Shown here piece by piece: positions 1 through 8,347 of a DNA stretch of 64,000 bases. Position 1 is the stretch's first letter; the number at the start of each line of letters is the position of its first letter. The notes beneath the pieces are model-generated. The model was not told the origin of the DNA and made no database searches. It worked only from the letters and a program-made list of their open reading frames with translations. This DNA comes from an uncultured Pseudomonadales bacterium (GTDB lineage: Bacteria; Pseudomonadota; Gammaproteobacteria; Pseudomonadales; Azotimanducaceae), in assembly GCA_943787425.1 (NCBI GenBank), contig CALSMJ010000001.1, positions 919,271-983,270 on the forward strand, written 5' to 3'. The position numbers and the translations under genes were made by a program.

Positions 1-1047
1 GCTCTTCAAACGACTCCAACCCGACAACCGTGCAAGGGTCGCAACTAACGGCTCCACAAACCCAACCATTGACGTCATCGCAGCAACCGACAACAACAAA
101 AAGAACAGGCCACCGACCAGCACGCCATAGGGCAGCTGACCAAAAGCAATGGGCAACACTTTAAAGATCAGTCCAACGCCGCCAGCCGGATCCAACCCGT
201 ACCGAAAGACCAATGGGAAAATCATCAAACCCGCCAAGAGTGCAATGGCGGTATCGGCAACAATAATCAAGAACCCGTAACGCACGATGGACTGCCCGGG
301 CGGTAAGTAGGCCCCAAAGATCATGAGCCCGGCCATGGCAACGCCGATTGAAAAAAAGGCTTGACCGATTGCAGCTAAAAACACCTGCGGGGTGATCTTC
401 GAAAAATCTGCTTGAAACAGATAGTCCCAACCCGCCCAAAAACTTGGATGAAACGCGTTGTACACAACCAGCCCGACCATCAACAAAAACAACAATGGCA
501 TCAGCACCCGGACGGCGCGTTCAATGCCTTTTTGAACGCCCCCCGAAATAATAATGCCGGTCAAGGTCATCGCGAGTGCCATCCATCCAAACATGACCAG
601 CGGACTGGCCAGCAGGGTCTCGAAATACACATTGGACGCGTTCTGATCGATCGCTGAGAAAGCCCCGCTTGATGCCGACCAAAGGTAATAAAGCACCCAG
701 CCCGCAACCGTTGCATAGGTCGCCATAATTAAAAAGGCGGTCAATAGGTTTAAACCACCCACCCAGCGCCAGAGCGGTGCCGCGCCAGAAGCCTTGGCAA
801 GTCGGCCGAAGGTTTGAAGCGGGTCCCCTTGGCCCCGTCGACCGAGCGCAATCTCGGACATGACAATCGGCAGCCCGATTATGAGCACACACGCAAGGTA
901 CACCAGTACAAACGCCGCACCGCCGTTTTCCCCTGTAATATAGGGGAAGCGCCAGATATTACCGAGGCCAACCGCAAAGCCGACCGCAGCCATTAAAAAC
1001 CCTAAAGGCGTTTTAAACGTTTCTTGTTTGATAAGCCTAATCCTTAC
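1..1047 (-). CDS. Sodium-dependent transporter, NSS/SNF family (3' end missing)
   Basis: Inner-membrane symporter of the neurotransmitter:sodium symporter family, expected to use the Na+ gradient to import an amino acid or related amine; the substrate cannot be told. The frame reads the family signature in TM1 (AVGLGNIWRFPY) followed by ENGG, then a series of hydrophobic segments, with FFSIGVAMAGLMIFGAYLP corresponding to the conserved TM6 region. The gene runs off the window at base 1, so about a quarter of a usual 450-residue protein is lacking. The start is odd. The frame is open from 1047 (TGA at 1050-1048), but its first ATG/GTG/TTG is the ATG at 993-991, inside TM1. An ATG at 1054 begins MSK, the usual family opening, but in the neighbouring frame. 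Either a one-base shift or a non-standard start is present. Family call is secure, start is not. Confidence 0.9.
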
Positions 1048-1388
1048 TCATTGATGGCATGTTGCGATGGCGTGTTGCTGGCCAATCCGCTGGTTTCAAA
1101 GCCGCAATACCCCCAAAGCCCTACCGTCTTAGTGCACCCAACAGGAGGATCCTTTTTACCTCGAAGATCGGTCATCACCATCCGATATTCGAATTCGTGG
1201 CCCGCACCCAACAACCCTTCGCGTCTAAACATCGTACAAGGAACCATCCCTTTAAAGAAAGGGTAAACCTGCGCGCTCTGATGTCTAATGATCATTCAAT
1301 GCAACCCGAACTTGACTTGAAAGGCTTTTAAAAGCCTTGAAATCTGCAGCCGTCAACCCAATAGTTTCTTCAAAGAGGAGTCACTAAC
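1048..1388. other. Intergenic region between NSS transporter and htpX
   Basis: This 341-base gap separates two divergent genes, so it should hold both promoters. I see no RNA gene. A minus-strand 83-codon frame (1044-1295) fills most of it and ends against the transporter start, but it matches no family I know and has no convincing ribosome site. The only clear element is the palindrome at 1321-1338. Confidence 0.5.
1321..1338. promoter_or_regulatory. Perfect 18-bp palindrome upstream of htpX
   Basis: AAGGCTTTTAAAAGCCTT is a perfect inverted repeat with no spacer, centred about 60 bases before the htpX start. It could be an operator for a dimeric regulator, or a hairpin in the 5' leader of htpX. 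No T-run follows, so it is unlikely to be a terminator. Function is inferred only from symmetry and position. Confidence 0.4.
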
Positions 1389-2276
1389 ATGTTCCGAGTT
1401 ATTATCTTCGCCGCCGCAAATCTGGGCATCCTGCTGGTCATGGGCGTTGTCTTTCAGCTCATTGGACTCGACATCTGGCTCGTCCAAAGCGGCACTGGGT
1501 TTAATACCGCGGGCGTTTTAGCCTTTGCGGCCTGCTTCGGTTTCGGAGGCGCCTTCATCTCGCTCGCCTTGTCGAAATTCATGGCGAAACGCGGCATGGG
1601 CGTTCAAATGATTACCACCCCCCAAAACGCTCAGGAGCGCTGGTTGCGGGATACGGTTCACCGCCAGGCCAAAAAAGTCGGGATCGCTGCACCCGAAGTC
1701 GGCATCTTTCAACAAGCGCAACCCAATGCTTTTGCAACGGGCATGACCCGAAACCGATCTTTAGTGGCTGTGTCAACGGGCCTTCTGACCACAATGACCC
1801 AAGATGAGGTCGAAGCTGTTTTAGGGCATGAAGTCGCACATGTTGCCAATGGCGATATGATCACCATGGCGCTGTTACAAGGCCTGCTCAACACCTTCGT
1901 CATTTTCCTGTCTCGTCTGGCCGGTTTTTTTGTGGACAAGGTTATTCTCAAGAATCAGCGCGGTTTGGGCATCGGCTATTTTATCACCTCGATCATTGCG
2001 CAGATCTTTCTGTCGTGCATCGCCACCGTGATTGCGCTTTGGTTTTCGCGACGACGTGAATTCAGGGCCGATGAGGGTGGCGCCCGATTAGCGGGTAAAC
2101 AAAAGATGATCAATGCGTTGAAAAAACTACAGCAGGTTCAGTCGCCTCAAGATTTACCCGGCGAATTTGCGGCCTTTGGGATCTCAGGGTCTCGCACTGG
2201 CATCAGTCAACTCTTTCTCAGTCACCCACCGCTTGAGCAACGCATCGAGACGTTACAGCGCGCCCAAATTCTCTGA
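1389..2276 (+). CDS. htpX: Protease HtpX (M48B family zinc metalloprotease)
   Basis: Membrane-bound zinc endopeptidase that cleaves misfolded inner-membrane proteins together with FtsH. At 295 aa it is the usual length. Two N-terminal membrane segments (residues 4-26 and about 38-65) are followed by the catalytic motif HEVAH (about 147-151), two more hydrophobic segments (about 155-180 and 190-218), and the downstream zinc-ligand region EFRADEGGA (about 223-231). A GAGGAG ribosome site lies about eight bases before the ATG. In Escherichia coli htpX is under Cpx and heat-shock control; here a perfect palindrome sits upstream. Confidence 0.95.
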   Translation: MFRVIIFAAANLGILLVMGVVFQLIGLDIWLVQSGTGFNTAGVLAFAACFGFGGAFISLALSKFMAKRGMGVQMITTPQNAQERWLRDTVHRQAKKVGIAAPEVGIFQQAQPNAFATGMTRNRSLVAVSTGLLTTMTQDEVEAVLGHEVAHVANGDMITMALLQGLLNTFVIFLSRLAGFFVDKVILKNQRGLGIGYFITSIIAQIFLSCIATVIALWFSRRREFRADEGGARLAGKQKMINALKKLQQVQSPQDLPGEFAAFGISGSRTGISQLFLSHPPLEQRIETLQRAQIL

Positions 2277-2349
2277 CGCAATCCTTTATTGAGCCTGACA
2301 GCGGACTTCGGTAGGGTTACCGCACCTAAAAATCATCGAGCGAGGCCCT

Positions 2350-3507
2350 ATGCCTGAAGCCAGCGACATTACTGATATCCGACACGCCGTCAGACAACTG
2401 TGTGCCAAATTCGGCGAATCCTATTGGCTCGACCTAGATCGAGACCGGGGCTACCCTACGGAATTCGTTCAAGCACTGACAGACAGCGGCTTCCTCACCG
2501 TTTTGATCCCGGAAGCCTATGGCGGATCGGGTCTTGGGGTGTATGAAGCCTCTATTATCATGGAAGAGGTCTGCCGCTCAGGGGCGCATGCCGGCGCGTG
2601 CCATGCGCAGATGTACGTTATGGGTTCGGTATTACGGCATGGCAGTGAAGCACAAAAACAATATTATTTGCCCAAAATTGCCGCTGGCGAAGTGCGGCTT
2701 CAAAGCTTTGGCGTTACCGAGCCGACGACCGGCACCGATACCACGAGCCTGAAAACGACCGCTCGACTTGATGGCGACCATTACGTCGTTAACGGTCAGA
2801 AAGTCTGGATCAGCCGAATTGAGCATTCGGATTTAATGGTACTCCTGGCGCGCACGACCCCTAAAGAACAAACCAACAAAAAGACCGAAGGCTTGTCCGC
2901 CTTCATCGTTGATGTCGGCCAAGCCGTCGGCAACGGCCTTGAGATCCAGCCGATTGATTCCATGATCAATCACCATTCCTGCGAATTGTTTTTTGATGAT
3001 CTCAAAATTCCGCGCGAAAACCTGCTCGGTGTTGAGGGCGAAGGCTTCAAAGTCATTCTCGATGGCATGAACGCAGAACGCATTTTAATTGCCGCAGAGT
3101 GTGTCGGCGACGGCCGTTACTTTATCGATAAAGCAAGCCGCTATGCGACCGACCGGGTTGTCTTCGATCGCCCTATCGGACAAAACCAAGGCGTGCAATT
3201 TCCCATTGCGCGATGTTATACCGAGGTCGAAGCGGCGTGGTTGATGGTCGAGAAGGCAGCACGCCTGTTTGACGCAGGTGAGGCTTGCGGCGCCGAAGCG
3301 AATATGGCGAAGATGCTGGCATCGGAAGCATCTTGGCGAGCCGGGGATGTGTGCATGCAAACCCACGGCGGCTTTGCCTTTGCAAAGGAATACCATATCG
3401 AACGCAAGTTTCGGGAAACTCGCCTCTACCAAATCGCGCCAATTTCAACCAATTTAATTTTGAGTTTCATCGGCGAGCATGTCCTGAAGATGCCGCGATC
3501 GTTCTAG
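2350..3507 (+). CDS. Acyl-CoA dehydrogenase family protein
   Basis: FAD enzyme of 385 aa, expected to introduce an alpha-beta double bond into an acyl-CoA and pass electrons to ETF. The three family domains are visible: helical N-terminus (residues 1-115), middle beta domain with FGVTEPTTGTDTTSLKTTA (about 119-137) and the flavin-contacting VWISRIEHSD, and the C-terminal helical domain with the closing signature QTHGGFAFAKEYHIERKFRE (about 339-358). It stands alone, 73 bases after htpX and convergent with the MOSC gene, so no pathway can be deduced. Substrate chain length is not predictable from the sequence. Confidence 0.9.
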   Translation: MPEASDITDIRHAVRQLCAKFGESYWLDLDRDRGYPTEFVQALTDSGFLTVLIPEAYGGSGLGVYEASIIMEEVCRSGAHAGACHAQMYVMGSVLRHGSEAQKQYYLPKIAAGEVRLQSFGVTEPTTGTDTTSLKTTARLDGDHYVVNGQKVWISRIEHSDLMVLLARTTPKEQTNKKTEGLSAFIVDVGQAVGNGLEIQPIDSMINHHSCELFFDDLKIPRENLLGVEGEGFKVILDGMNAERILIAAECVGDGRYFIDKASRYATDRVVFDRPIGQNQGVQFPIARCYTEVEAAWLMVEKAARLFDAGEACGAEANMAKMLASEASWRAGDVCMQTHGGFAFAKEYHIERKFRETRLYQIAPISTNLILSFIGEHVLKMPRSF

Positions 3508-3526
3508 CCGTAACGGGCATTGCGCG

Positions 3527-4357
3527 TCACTCATCGTGATCGCCGACGTGAATCCGACCGTCTTTGCGCGGCATGATATAAGTGCCAAACATGACCCCGC
3601 CCGCATAGCCGTTCTCGCGCCGGCGATAGCCGCTCAAGGTCCGCAGCGGCTCCTTACTGGGCACACCACTTGGGCTATCAGGCGATTGATCAAAAGTCGT
3701 CACAGCACAACGCTCACAAGCGGTCACCGCATCAAAAGACCCCTCACCGAGACGCAGCGCTTGAAGCGCATCTTCTGCATAGGGTTTAAGCCCGGAGACA
3801 ACGATATTGGCTCGAAATCGGTCCATGGGAACTGGCGTGTCCAGGCGCTGATTTAAATCATCAAGCGATGCTTGATTTGCCAACAAGAGCGGCGCGACAT
3901 CCACTGTTTTCGACTGCACCGTGCCTTCTAGGCGCGCAAATACCGGCAAAGGAATCGTTAGGGCCTCGCCCGCCGCGGCTTTGACTAAGCGTAATGGTTT
4001 ACCAAACCGCTCAGTGAGCCAAAGCGCAACCGGTTCTCCAAGATCAATAACCTCGACGGTTCTACCAACCAACGGCATCGGCTGTTTTTGACGAGCGGCC
4101 TCAAACGGGACTCGAAAAGCCGCCCCACCTTTGAACGAGAGGGTCAGCTGTCCTGCTTGCCAGGTTGCCGTCAGATGTTTGAGCGCCGGGAGACTTTTTT
4201 GGCTTTGCGGCACCCCGCTGTCGGTTAAAACAAATTGTCGATCGCCCTCAAAACCCTCTGTGGTAATATCCACCGCGTCCAGTGCCTGGCCTCGACAACC
4301 CTTAATCGGGTATATCCACAAACTGTCAATCCGCACGGTAAGCCTCCCATGAGCCAA
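3527..4357 (-). CDS. MOSC domain-containing protein (YcbX/mARC-like)
   Basis: A 276-residue protein with the MOSC N-terminal beta-barrel (SLWIYPIKGCRG near residues 12-23) and a C-terminal MOSC domain whose conserved cysteine lies in CERCAVTTFDQ (about residue 216). MOSC proteins carry molybdenum cofactor through that cysteine. Relatives (YcbX, mARC) reduce N-hydroxylated compounds such as 6-hydroxylaminopurine. It lacks the C-terminal ferredoxin domain of E. coli YcbX, so it would need a separate electron donor. The start could also be the GTG eight codons in (before RIDSLW). It is divergent from the hotdog gene, with only 26 bases between starts. Confidence 0.88.
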   Translation of the reverse strand: MAHGRLTVRIDSLWIYPIKGCRGQALDAVDITTEGFEGDRQFVLTDSGVPQSQKSLPALKHLTATWQAGQLTLSFKGGAAFRVPFEAARQKQPMPLVGRTVEVIDLGEPVALWLTERFGKPLRLVKAAAGEALTIPLPVFARLEGTVQSKTVDVAPLLLANQASLDDLNQRLDTPVPMDRFRANIVVSGLKPYAEDALQALRLGEGSFDAVTACERCAVTTFDQSPDSPSGVPSKEPLRTLSGYRRRENGYAGGVMFGTYIMPRKDGRIHVGDHDE

Positions 4358-4383
4358 TTCACCAACTGATAAGATAGTCCACC

Positions 4384-5151
4384 ATGAGCCAGAGCACCAC
4401 GAATAATACCCGCATCGCCATTTTAGAGCGATTTCGCGGCCCGCCGACCTCGGGGCATGGCGGTTATGTCAGCGGTCGATTCGCAGCCTTTGCCAATCTC
4501 GCAACGGACGAAAGTGCTGAAGTGACCTTGCGGTCCCCCATTCCCTTGGATCAACCGATGTCGGTTTTGTTCGACAGCGACAACCCGCGCAACTGCCGGA
4601 TTGAAAGCAACGATACCTTGATTGCCGAAGTGCGGGCCGTACAGCTGTCCTTAAACATTCCGAATCCGCCCGATTGGGCTCAAACCCTTGCCGCCGAATC
4701 TCGATCCGCGGCATTAATGCCCAACATCAACCCGCTTTTACCCGGCCAGCAAGGCTTTCATCCCATCTGTTTTTGTTGTGGTCCCGAGCACCCCGAAGGA
4801 CTGCAGATTTTCGTCGCGCCGGTGGATCGTCAGGTCTCAGGCATCTGGGAAACCAAAACAGAATGGGGTGATGACACCGGAAATCTTCCGCATGCTTTTG
4901 TCTGGACCGCGCTCGATTGCCCTGGGCAGTATGCCTTTTTGGCAGAAGGTATTCGCACCGGCCTATTGGGCCGCATGACGGCGAGGGTACTCTCTGCACC
5001 AAAAGCTGGCAGCCACCTGCAAGTCACCGCTTGGACCATTGAGATTGCGGGTAAAAAGCACCTCGCGGGCTCTGCCTTGTTCGATGACCAGCAAACGCTT
5101 TTGGCTTATGCGACGACCCTTTGGATCGGAAGACAACCCCTCAGGCTCTAG
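4384..5151 (+). CDS. Hotdog-fold (thioesterase-superfamily-like) protein
   Basis: Unnamed protein of 255 aa. Around residues 125-140 it carries FHPICFCCGPEHPEGLQIF, close to the CFGCG..NP.GL motif that opens many PaaI-like hotdog domains. The following 115 residues fit one hotdog unit, and the first 120 residues may be a second, degenerate one (GPPTSGHGGYVSGRFA near the N-terminus). It may bind or hydrolyse an acyl-CoA; no catalytic residue can be assigned with certainty. It lies in a head-to-head pair with the MOSC gene and convergent with the CDF-like gene. Confidence 0.65.
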   Translation: MSQSTTNNTRIAILERFRGPPTSGHGGYVSGRFAAFANLATDESAEVTLRSPIPLDQPMSVLFDSDNPRNCRIESNDTLIAEVRAVQLSLNIPNPPDWAQTLAAESRSAALMPNINPLLPGQQGFHPICFCCGPEHPEGLQIFVAPVDRQVSGIWETKTEWGDDTGNLPHAFVWTALDCPGQYAFLAEGIRTGLLGRMTARVLSAPKAGSHLQVTAWTIEIAGKKHLAGSALFDDQQTLLAYATTLWIGRQPLRL

Positions 5152-5166
5152 CCAACCCTAAGTGAT

Positions 5167-5781
5167 TTAGGCCAGCTGCATGGCCCGCCAAGCTGTTCGC
5201 CCCATGGAGACAGCCGAACGCGTAAAGAGCGTCAGCAGAAGTACCGCAACGATGAGATCTGGGTAGGCCGAACCGGTCAAATAAACCAAAACGGCAGTCA
5301 CCACCACGCCAACCCCTTCAAACACATCATTCCGAGAGCACTCCCACACCGACGCCATATTGACATCATCCGAACGATGGGGTGTCAGCAACATCAAACA
5401 AAGGCTATTTGCCATCAGGTTTAAAACGGCCGCGATCCCCATTGTCTCAACGATTGGGACGTCTGGATTCAAACCCTTTACGATGATTTGTACCAAAACC
5501 GCGACTGCAGCGAATCCAATGAGCACACTTTTAAACAAAGCTGCCTTGGCTTTTACCTGAACACTTGCGCCAACAACCGCCAAGCTCACCATATAGGCCA
5601 AGGCATCTCCGAAATTATCGAGCGTTCCCGACAGCAACGCGGAAGATCCGCTCAATACGGATCCAGCAACCATCATCAAAAACGTTGCCAGGTTGATGCA
5701 CATCACCCAAAGTAAAACCCGACGCTGGCGAACGGCGAGGCGCGCCACATCGATCAACTCTTCACAACAACCTGTGCTCAT
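5167..5781 (-). CDS. Short cation-diffusion-facilitator-type transporter
   Basis: A 204-residue, almost wholly hydrophobic protein with about five to six membrane segments, matching the membrane domain of CDF metal exporters. The TM2 metal pair appears as D-N-F-G-D (about residues 55-59). The TM5 position that is H-x-x-x-D in E. coli YiiP is C-S-R-N-D here (about residues 148-152), so one ligand would be cysteine. The cytoplasmic C-terminal metal-sensing domain is missing; the protein stops soon after the last helix, as in other short members. Divalent metal efflux is the likely role, metal unknown. Confidence 0.75.
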   Translation of the reverse strand: MSTGCCEELIDVARLAVRQRRVLLWVMCINLATFLMMVAGSVLSGSSALLSGTLDNFGDALAYMVSLAVVGASVQVKAKAALFKSVLIGFAAVAVLVQIIVKGLNPDVPIVETMGIAAVLNLMANSLCLMLLTPHRSDDVNMASVWECSRNDVFEGVGVVVTAVLVYLTGSAYPDLIVAVLLLTLFTRSAVSMGRTAWRAMQLA

Positions 5782-5911
5782 TGCGGCAACCTTAACTGCG
5801 TTCTGAATCGGCGTATCATATCAAGATCTCGCGCTGCGGGCGCAGTTGCATCCGGGCCTTAATTTCGCTACAAATAACACCCGTTGCGGCCAAATCCAGG
5901 AAAAAACTGCG

Positions 5912-6166
5912 TTGAAAACCTTAAGAAAATCGATCACGCCGGCGCTCAATGCGACCTGGGAAGCGGTTGCTGAGGCACATCTGCCAGAGCTCGACCGAAA
6001 TAACGCTGTCGCCCAACTTCAAAGCTGGAATCTCCATATTTTCGCCCGCCGGGTCATCACTCAAGACAGCACCGATTCAAGCCTTCAAACGAGCAATCCC
6101 ATTTTACCGAGCGATATTCTTTTTTTAGAACCGCCGCTCTCGCAACCGCAGGATACCTTGGGTTGA
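5912..6166 (+). CDS. Small protein of unknown function
   Basis: Not recognised. I place the start at the TTG at 5912 because an AGGAAAA ribosome site sits about nine bases before it; the frame could also open at a TTG at 5846. The product would be 84 aa, soluble, with an amphipathic helix-rich first half (LNATWEAVAEAHLPELDR) and a proline-rich tail (LPSDILFLEPPLSQPQD). It ends in a stop overlapping the next small gene by four bases, so the two are probably translated together. They precede the deacylase gene on the same strand. Confidence 0.45.
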   Translation: MKTLRKSITPALNATWEAVAEAHLPELDRNNAVAQLQSWNLHIFARRVITQDSTDSSLQTSNPILPSDILFLEPPLSQPQDTLG

Positions 6167-6390
6167 CAGCGACCATCTCGATGGTACGGCTCGGCGCCGC
6201 GCACGAGGGTCACGCCGAGCTCCTCGTCACGCTGTCGTTTGACAATGGTGGTGAGTCCCTGATCCCCTTGGATCCAAAAACCTCGGATCGATTAATGACG
6301 CGCTGTGCTGCTGTCTCCATCGAGGAGCTGGTCGGCCGCGATTGGACCCATATTCGAGATGCCTTGACCGATGCATTTAACGGTCCCTAG
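6163..6390 (+). CDS. Small protein of unknown function, coupled to the preceding gene
   Basis: Not recognised. The TTG at 6163 overlaps the previous stop as TTGA; an ATG six codons further (6181) is an alternative. The 75-residue product reads like a compact alpha/beta fold with LLVTLSFDNGGESLIPLD in the middle and a helical end (EELVGRDWTHIRDALTDAF). It ends 43 bases before the deacylase start, on the same strand, and could share its transcript. No active site or binding motif can be pointed to. Confidence 0.5.
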   Translation: MTATISMVRLGAAHEGHAELLVTLSFDNGGESLIPLDPKTSDRLMTRCAAVSIEELVGRDWTHIRDALTDAFNGP

Positions 6391-6433
6391 CCGACCTCAA
6401 CTCTTATTAAAATAGTATGCCAGGAGCATCAAA

Positions 6434-8089
6434 ATGGACTTAATCATACGAAATGGCACGATTGCTGATGGCTCTGGCAATCCCCTGTTTGCTGCCGATA
6501 TTGGCATAACGGGCAATCGCATTAGCGCGATCGGAACCCTCACAGCGTCGGCAAAAACTGAGATTGATGCCACAGGCAAAATTGTCAGCCCAGGCTTTAT
6601 CGATCCCCATACACATTTTGATGCTCAGCTTCTTTGGGATGGGGCCGCAAAGCCGGCCATCGAACATGGCGTCACCACCATCGTGCCAGGTAACTGCTCC
6701 TTGTCGCTGGCCCCGCTCAAAGCGGAACACCGAATGAAGCTCGTCGGCATGTTTAATCAAATTGAGGAGATGCCGCATAAAGCCTTTTCCGAAGGGGTTA
6801 CCTGGGACTGGGAAAGCTTTGAGGAATATATTACTCGCATCAAAAAAGATCTGAGCATCAACGTTGCCCCCTTGGCCGGCCACAGCCTCCTTAGGCTTTG
6901 GGTGATGGGAGACGCGGCGATGACCAGAACCGCAAATCCAGACGAAGTCGATAAAATGTGCGCGTTATTAAAAGATTGTATCCGCGCTGGCGCTGTGGGT
7001 CTGTCCACCAGTTTCGTCGACATGGACGAGCGTTTACAACCTGTACCGAGCCGCTGGGCCAGCACCGAGGAACTCAATGCGCTGTGCGCCGTGCTCGGCG
7101 AAACCAAGAAATTACTCCAGGTCGTTCACGAATTTTATGACATCGATTTGACCCTCGCGCGCGTCGATCAACTCGCCGAACTCAGCCTCAAGCATGACAT
7201 TACAACGACCCTGTCGCCGCTGTTCTTGAATGCCGACAATGCAGACGGTGTTGCCGCCATCATGGCTCGAGTGGACGAACAGATGGCGCGCGGCGCAAGG
7301 GTCTGGCCACAGGTCCAAACCCGCCCAATCGACATCAGTTTTTCATTAGAGGTGCCGAGCCTATTATTCATGCGTCTGCCAACCTGGTATGGCCTAATCC
7401 GCTTTGGCACCAAGGCCGACGTCCTTGCAGCGCTGACCGATCCAGCCCAGCGGGCTGCGCTCACTCAAGAGGCGACCCCGATGATGCCCTTGTGGTCAGC
7501 CTTGATCGTCCGGCGTGTCCAAAGCGATGCCAATGCCGAATTAATCGGAAAATCCCTCGCTGAGATCGCCCATATGCGCGGCAACACGCCCTTAGATGTG
7601 ATGATCGATCTGTCTTTAGAGGAAGATTTAGACGCACATTTTCTTGCGGCGAGCATGGGCCATAATGACGTCCCGGCTGTCGGGGAATTACTCAAACATC
7701 CAAGGGTAATGATCGGTGCGAGTGACGGTGGCGCCCACATCCTATCCTTCTCAACCTATGGCGATACGGGCTACCTGTTTTCAAAGTTTGTCCGAGACAG
7801 TAAAAGCCTCAGTATTGAAACAGCCATCAAAAAAATTACCGCTGAACCTGCTGAAATCTGGGGCATCCAAGATCGAGGGCAACTGGTACCGGGTTATATT
7901 GCCGACATCACAATCTTTGATCCTGAGACAATCGATCGCGGCGCCGAGTATTTTGTGCAAGATGTGCCCGGTGATGGTTACCGCTACACACGCGATGCAA
8001 TTGGCGTCTCCCACGTTTTAATCGGGGGCGCTGTCGCCTTCGATAAATCGGTGGGGTACACCCAGGCGCGAACAGGACAAATTGTTTAA
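6434..8089 (+). CDS. N-acyl-D-amino-acid deacylase / D-aminoacylase-type amidohydrolase
   Basis: Zinc amidohydrolase of 551 aa expected to split N-acyl-D-amino acids (or related N-acylated compounds) into acid and D-amino acid. The N-terminal beta-sandwich starts MDLIIRNGTIADGSGNP. The metal-binding strand-one motif is GFIDPHTHFDAQ (about residues 54-65), and the C-terminal metal aspartate lies in IGASDGGAHILSF (about 430-442). The last 70 residues return to the sandwich (GYIADITIFDPETID). Length and motif order match the D-aminoacylase family. The two small genes upstream may be cotranscribed. Confidence 0.88.
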   Translation: MDLIIRNGTIADGSGNPLFAADIGITGNRISAIGTLTASAKTEIDATGKIVSPGFIDPHTHFDAQLLWDGAAKPAIEHGVTTIVPGNCSLSLAPLKAEHRMKLVGMFNQIEEMPHKAFSEGVTWDWESFEEYITRIKKDLSINVAPLAGHSLLRLWVMGDAAMTRTANPDEVDKMCALLKDCIRAGAVGLSTSFVDMDERLQPVPSRWASTEELNALCAVLGETKKLLQVVHEFYDIDLTLARVDQLAELSLKHDITTTLSPLFLNADNADGVAAIMARVDEQMARGARVWPQVQTRPIDISFSLEVPSLLFMRLPTWYGLIRFGTKADVLAALTDPAQRAALTQEATPMMPLWSALIVRRVQSDANAELIGKSLAEIAHMRGNTPLDVMIDLSLEEDLDAHFLAASMGHNDVPAVGELLKHPRVMIGASDGGAHILSFSTYGDTGYLFSKFVRDSKSLSIETAIKKITAEPAEIWGIQDRGQLVPGYIADITIFDPETIDRGAEYFVQDVPGDGYRYTRDAIGVSHVLIGGAVAFDKSVGYTQARTGQIV

Positions 8090-8347
8090 AGCTGAGCCCG
8101 GGATTGGATCCTCGCGTTCAGGCATCAGCACCTGTTCTCGCTCTGGTAGATGCCAAGCGAGCGCCTTGTGATGTTTGATCAAAACCAAATCCGGACCAGG
8201 CGCGCCCAGCTGCGTCGCGCGGCGGCACCTGAGTCACCGCCGCATCCACCTCAACGAATATTTTTGTTAAACTGCCGGTGCTGTCCAATTTCGATCGATT
8301 ATCGGCCTGAGCTGCCGTTCACAACCCGCTATTGAGGTTTAAAAGCC

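Noticed and set aside
1044-1295. 83-codon minus-strand ORF before the transporter
   Set aside because: No known family, no ribosome site, and a plus-strand frame of similar length covers the same bases; codon pattern is not clearly that of the neighbours.
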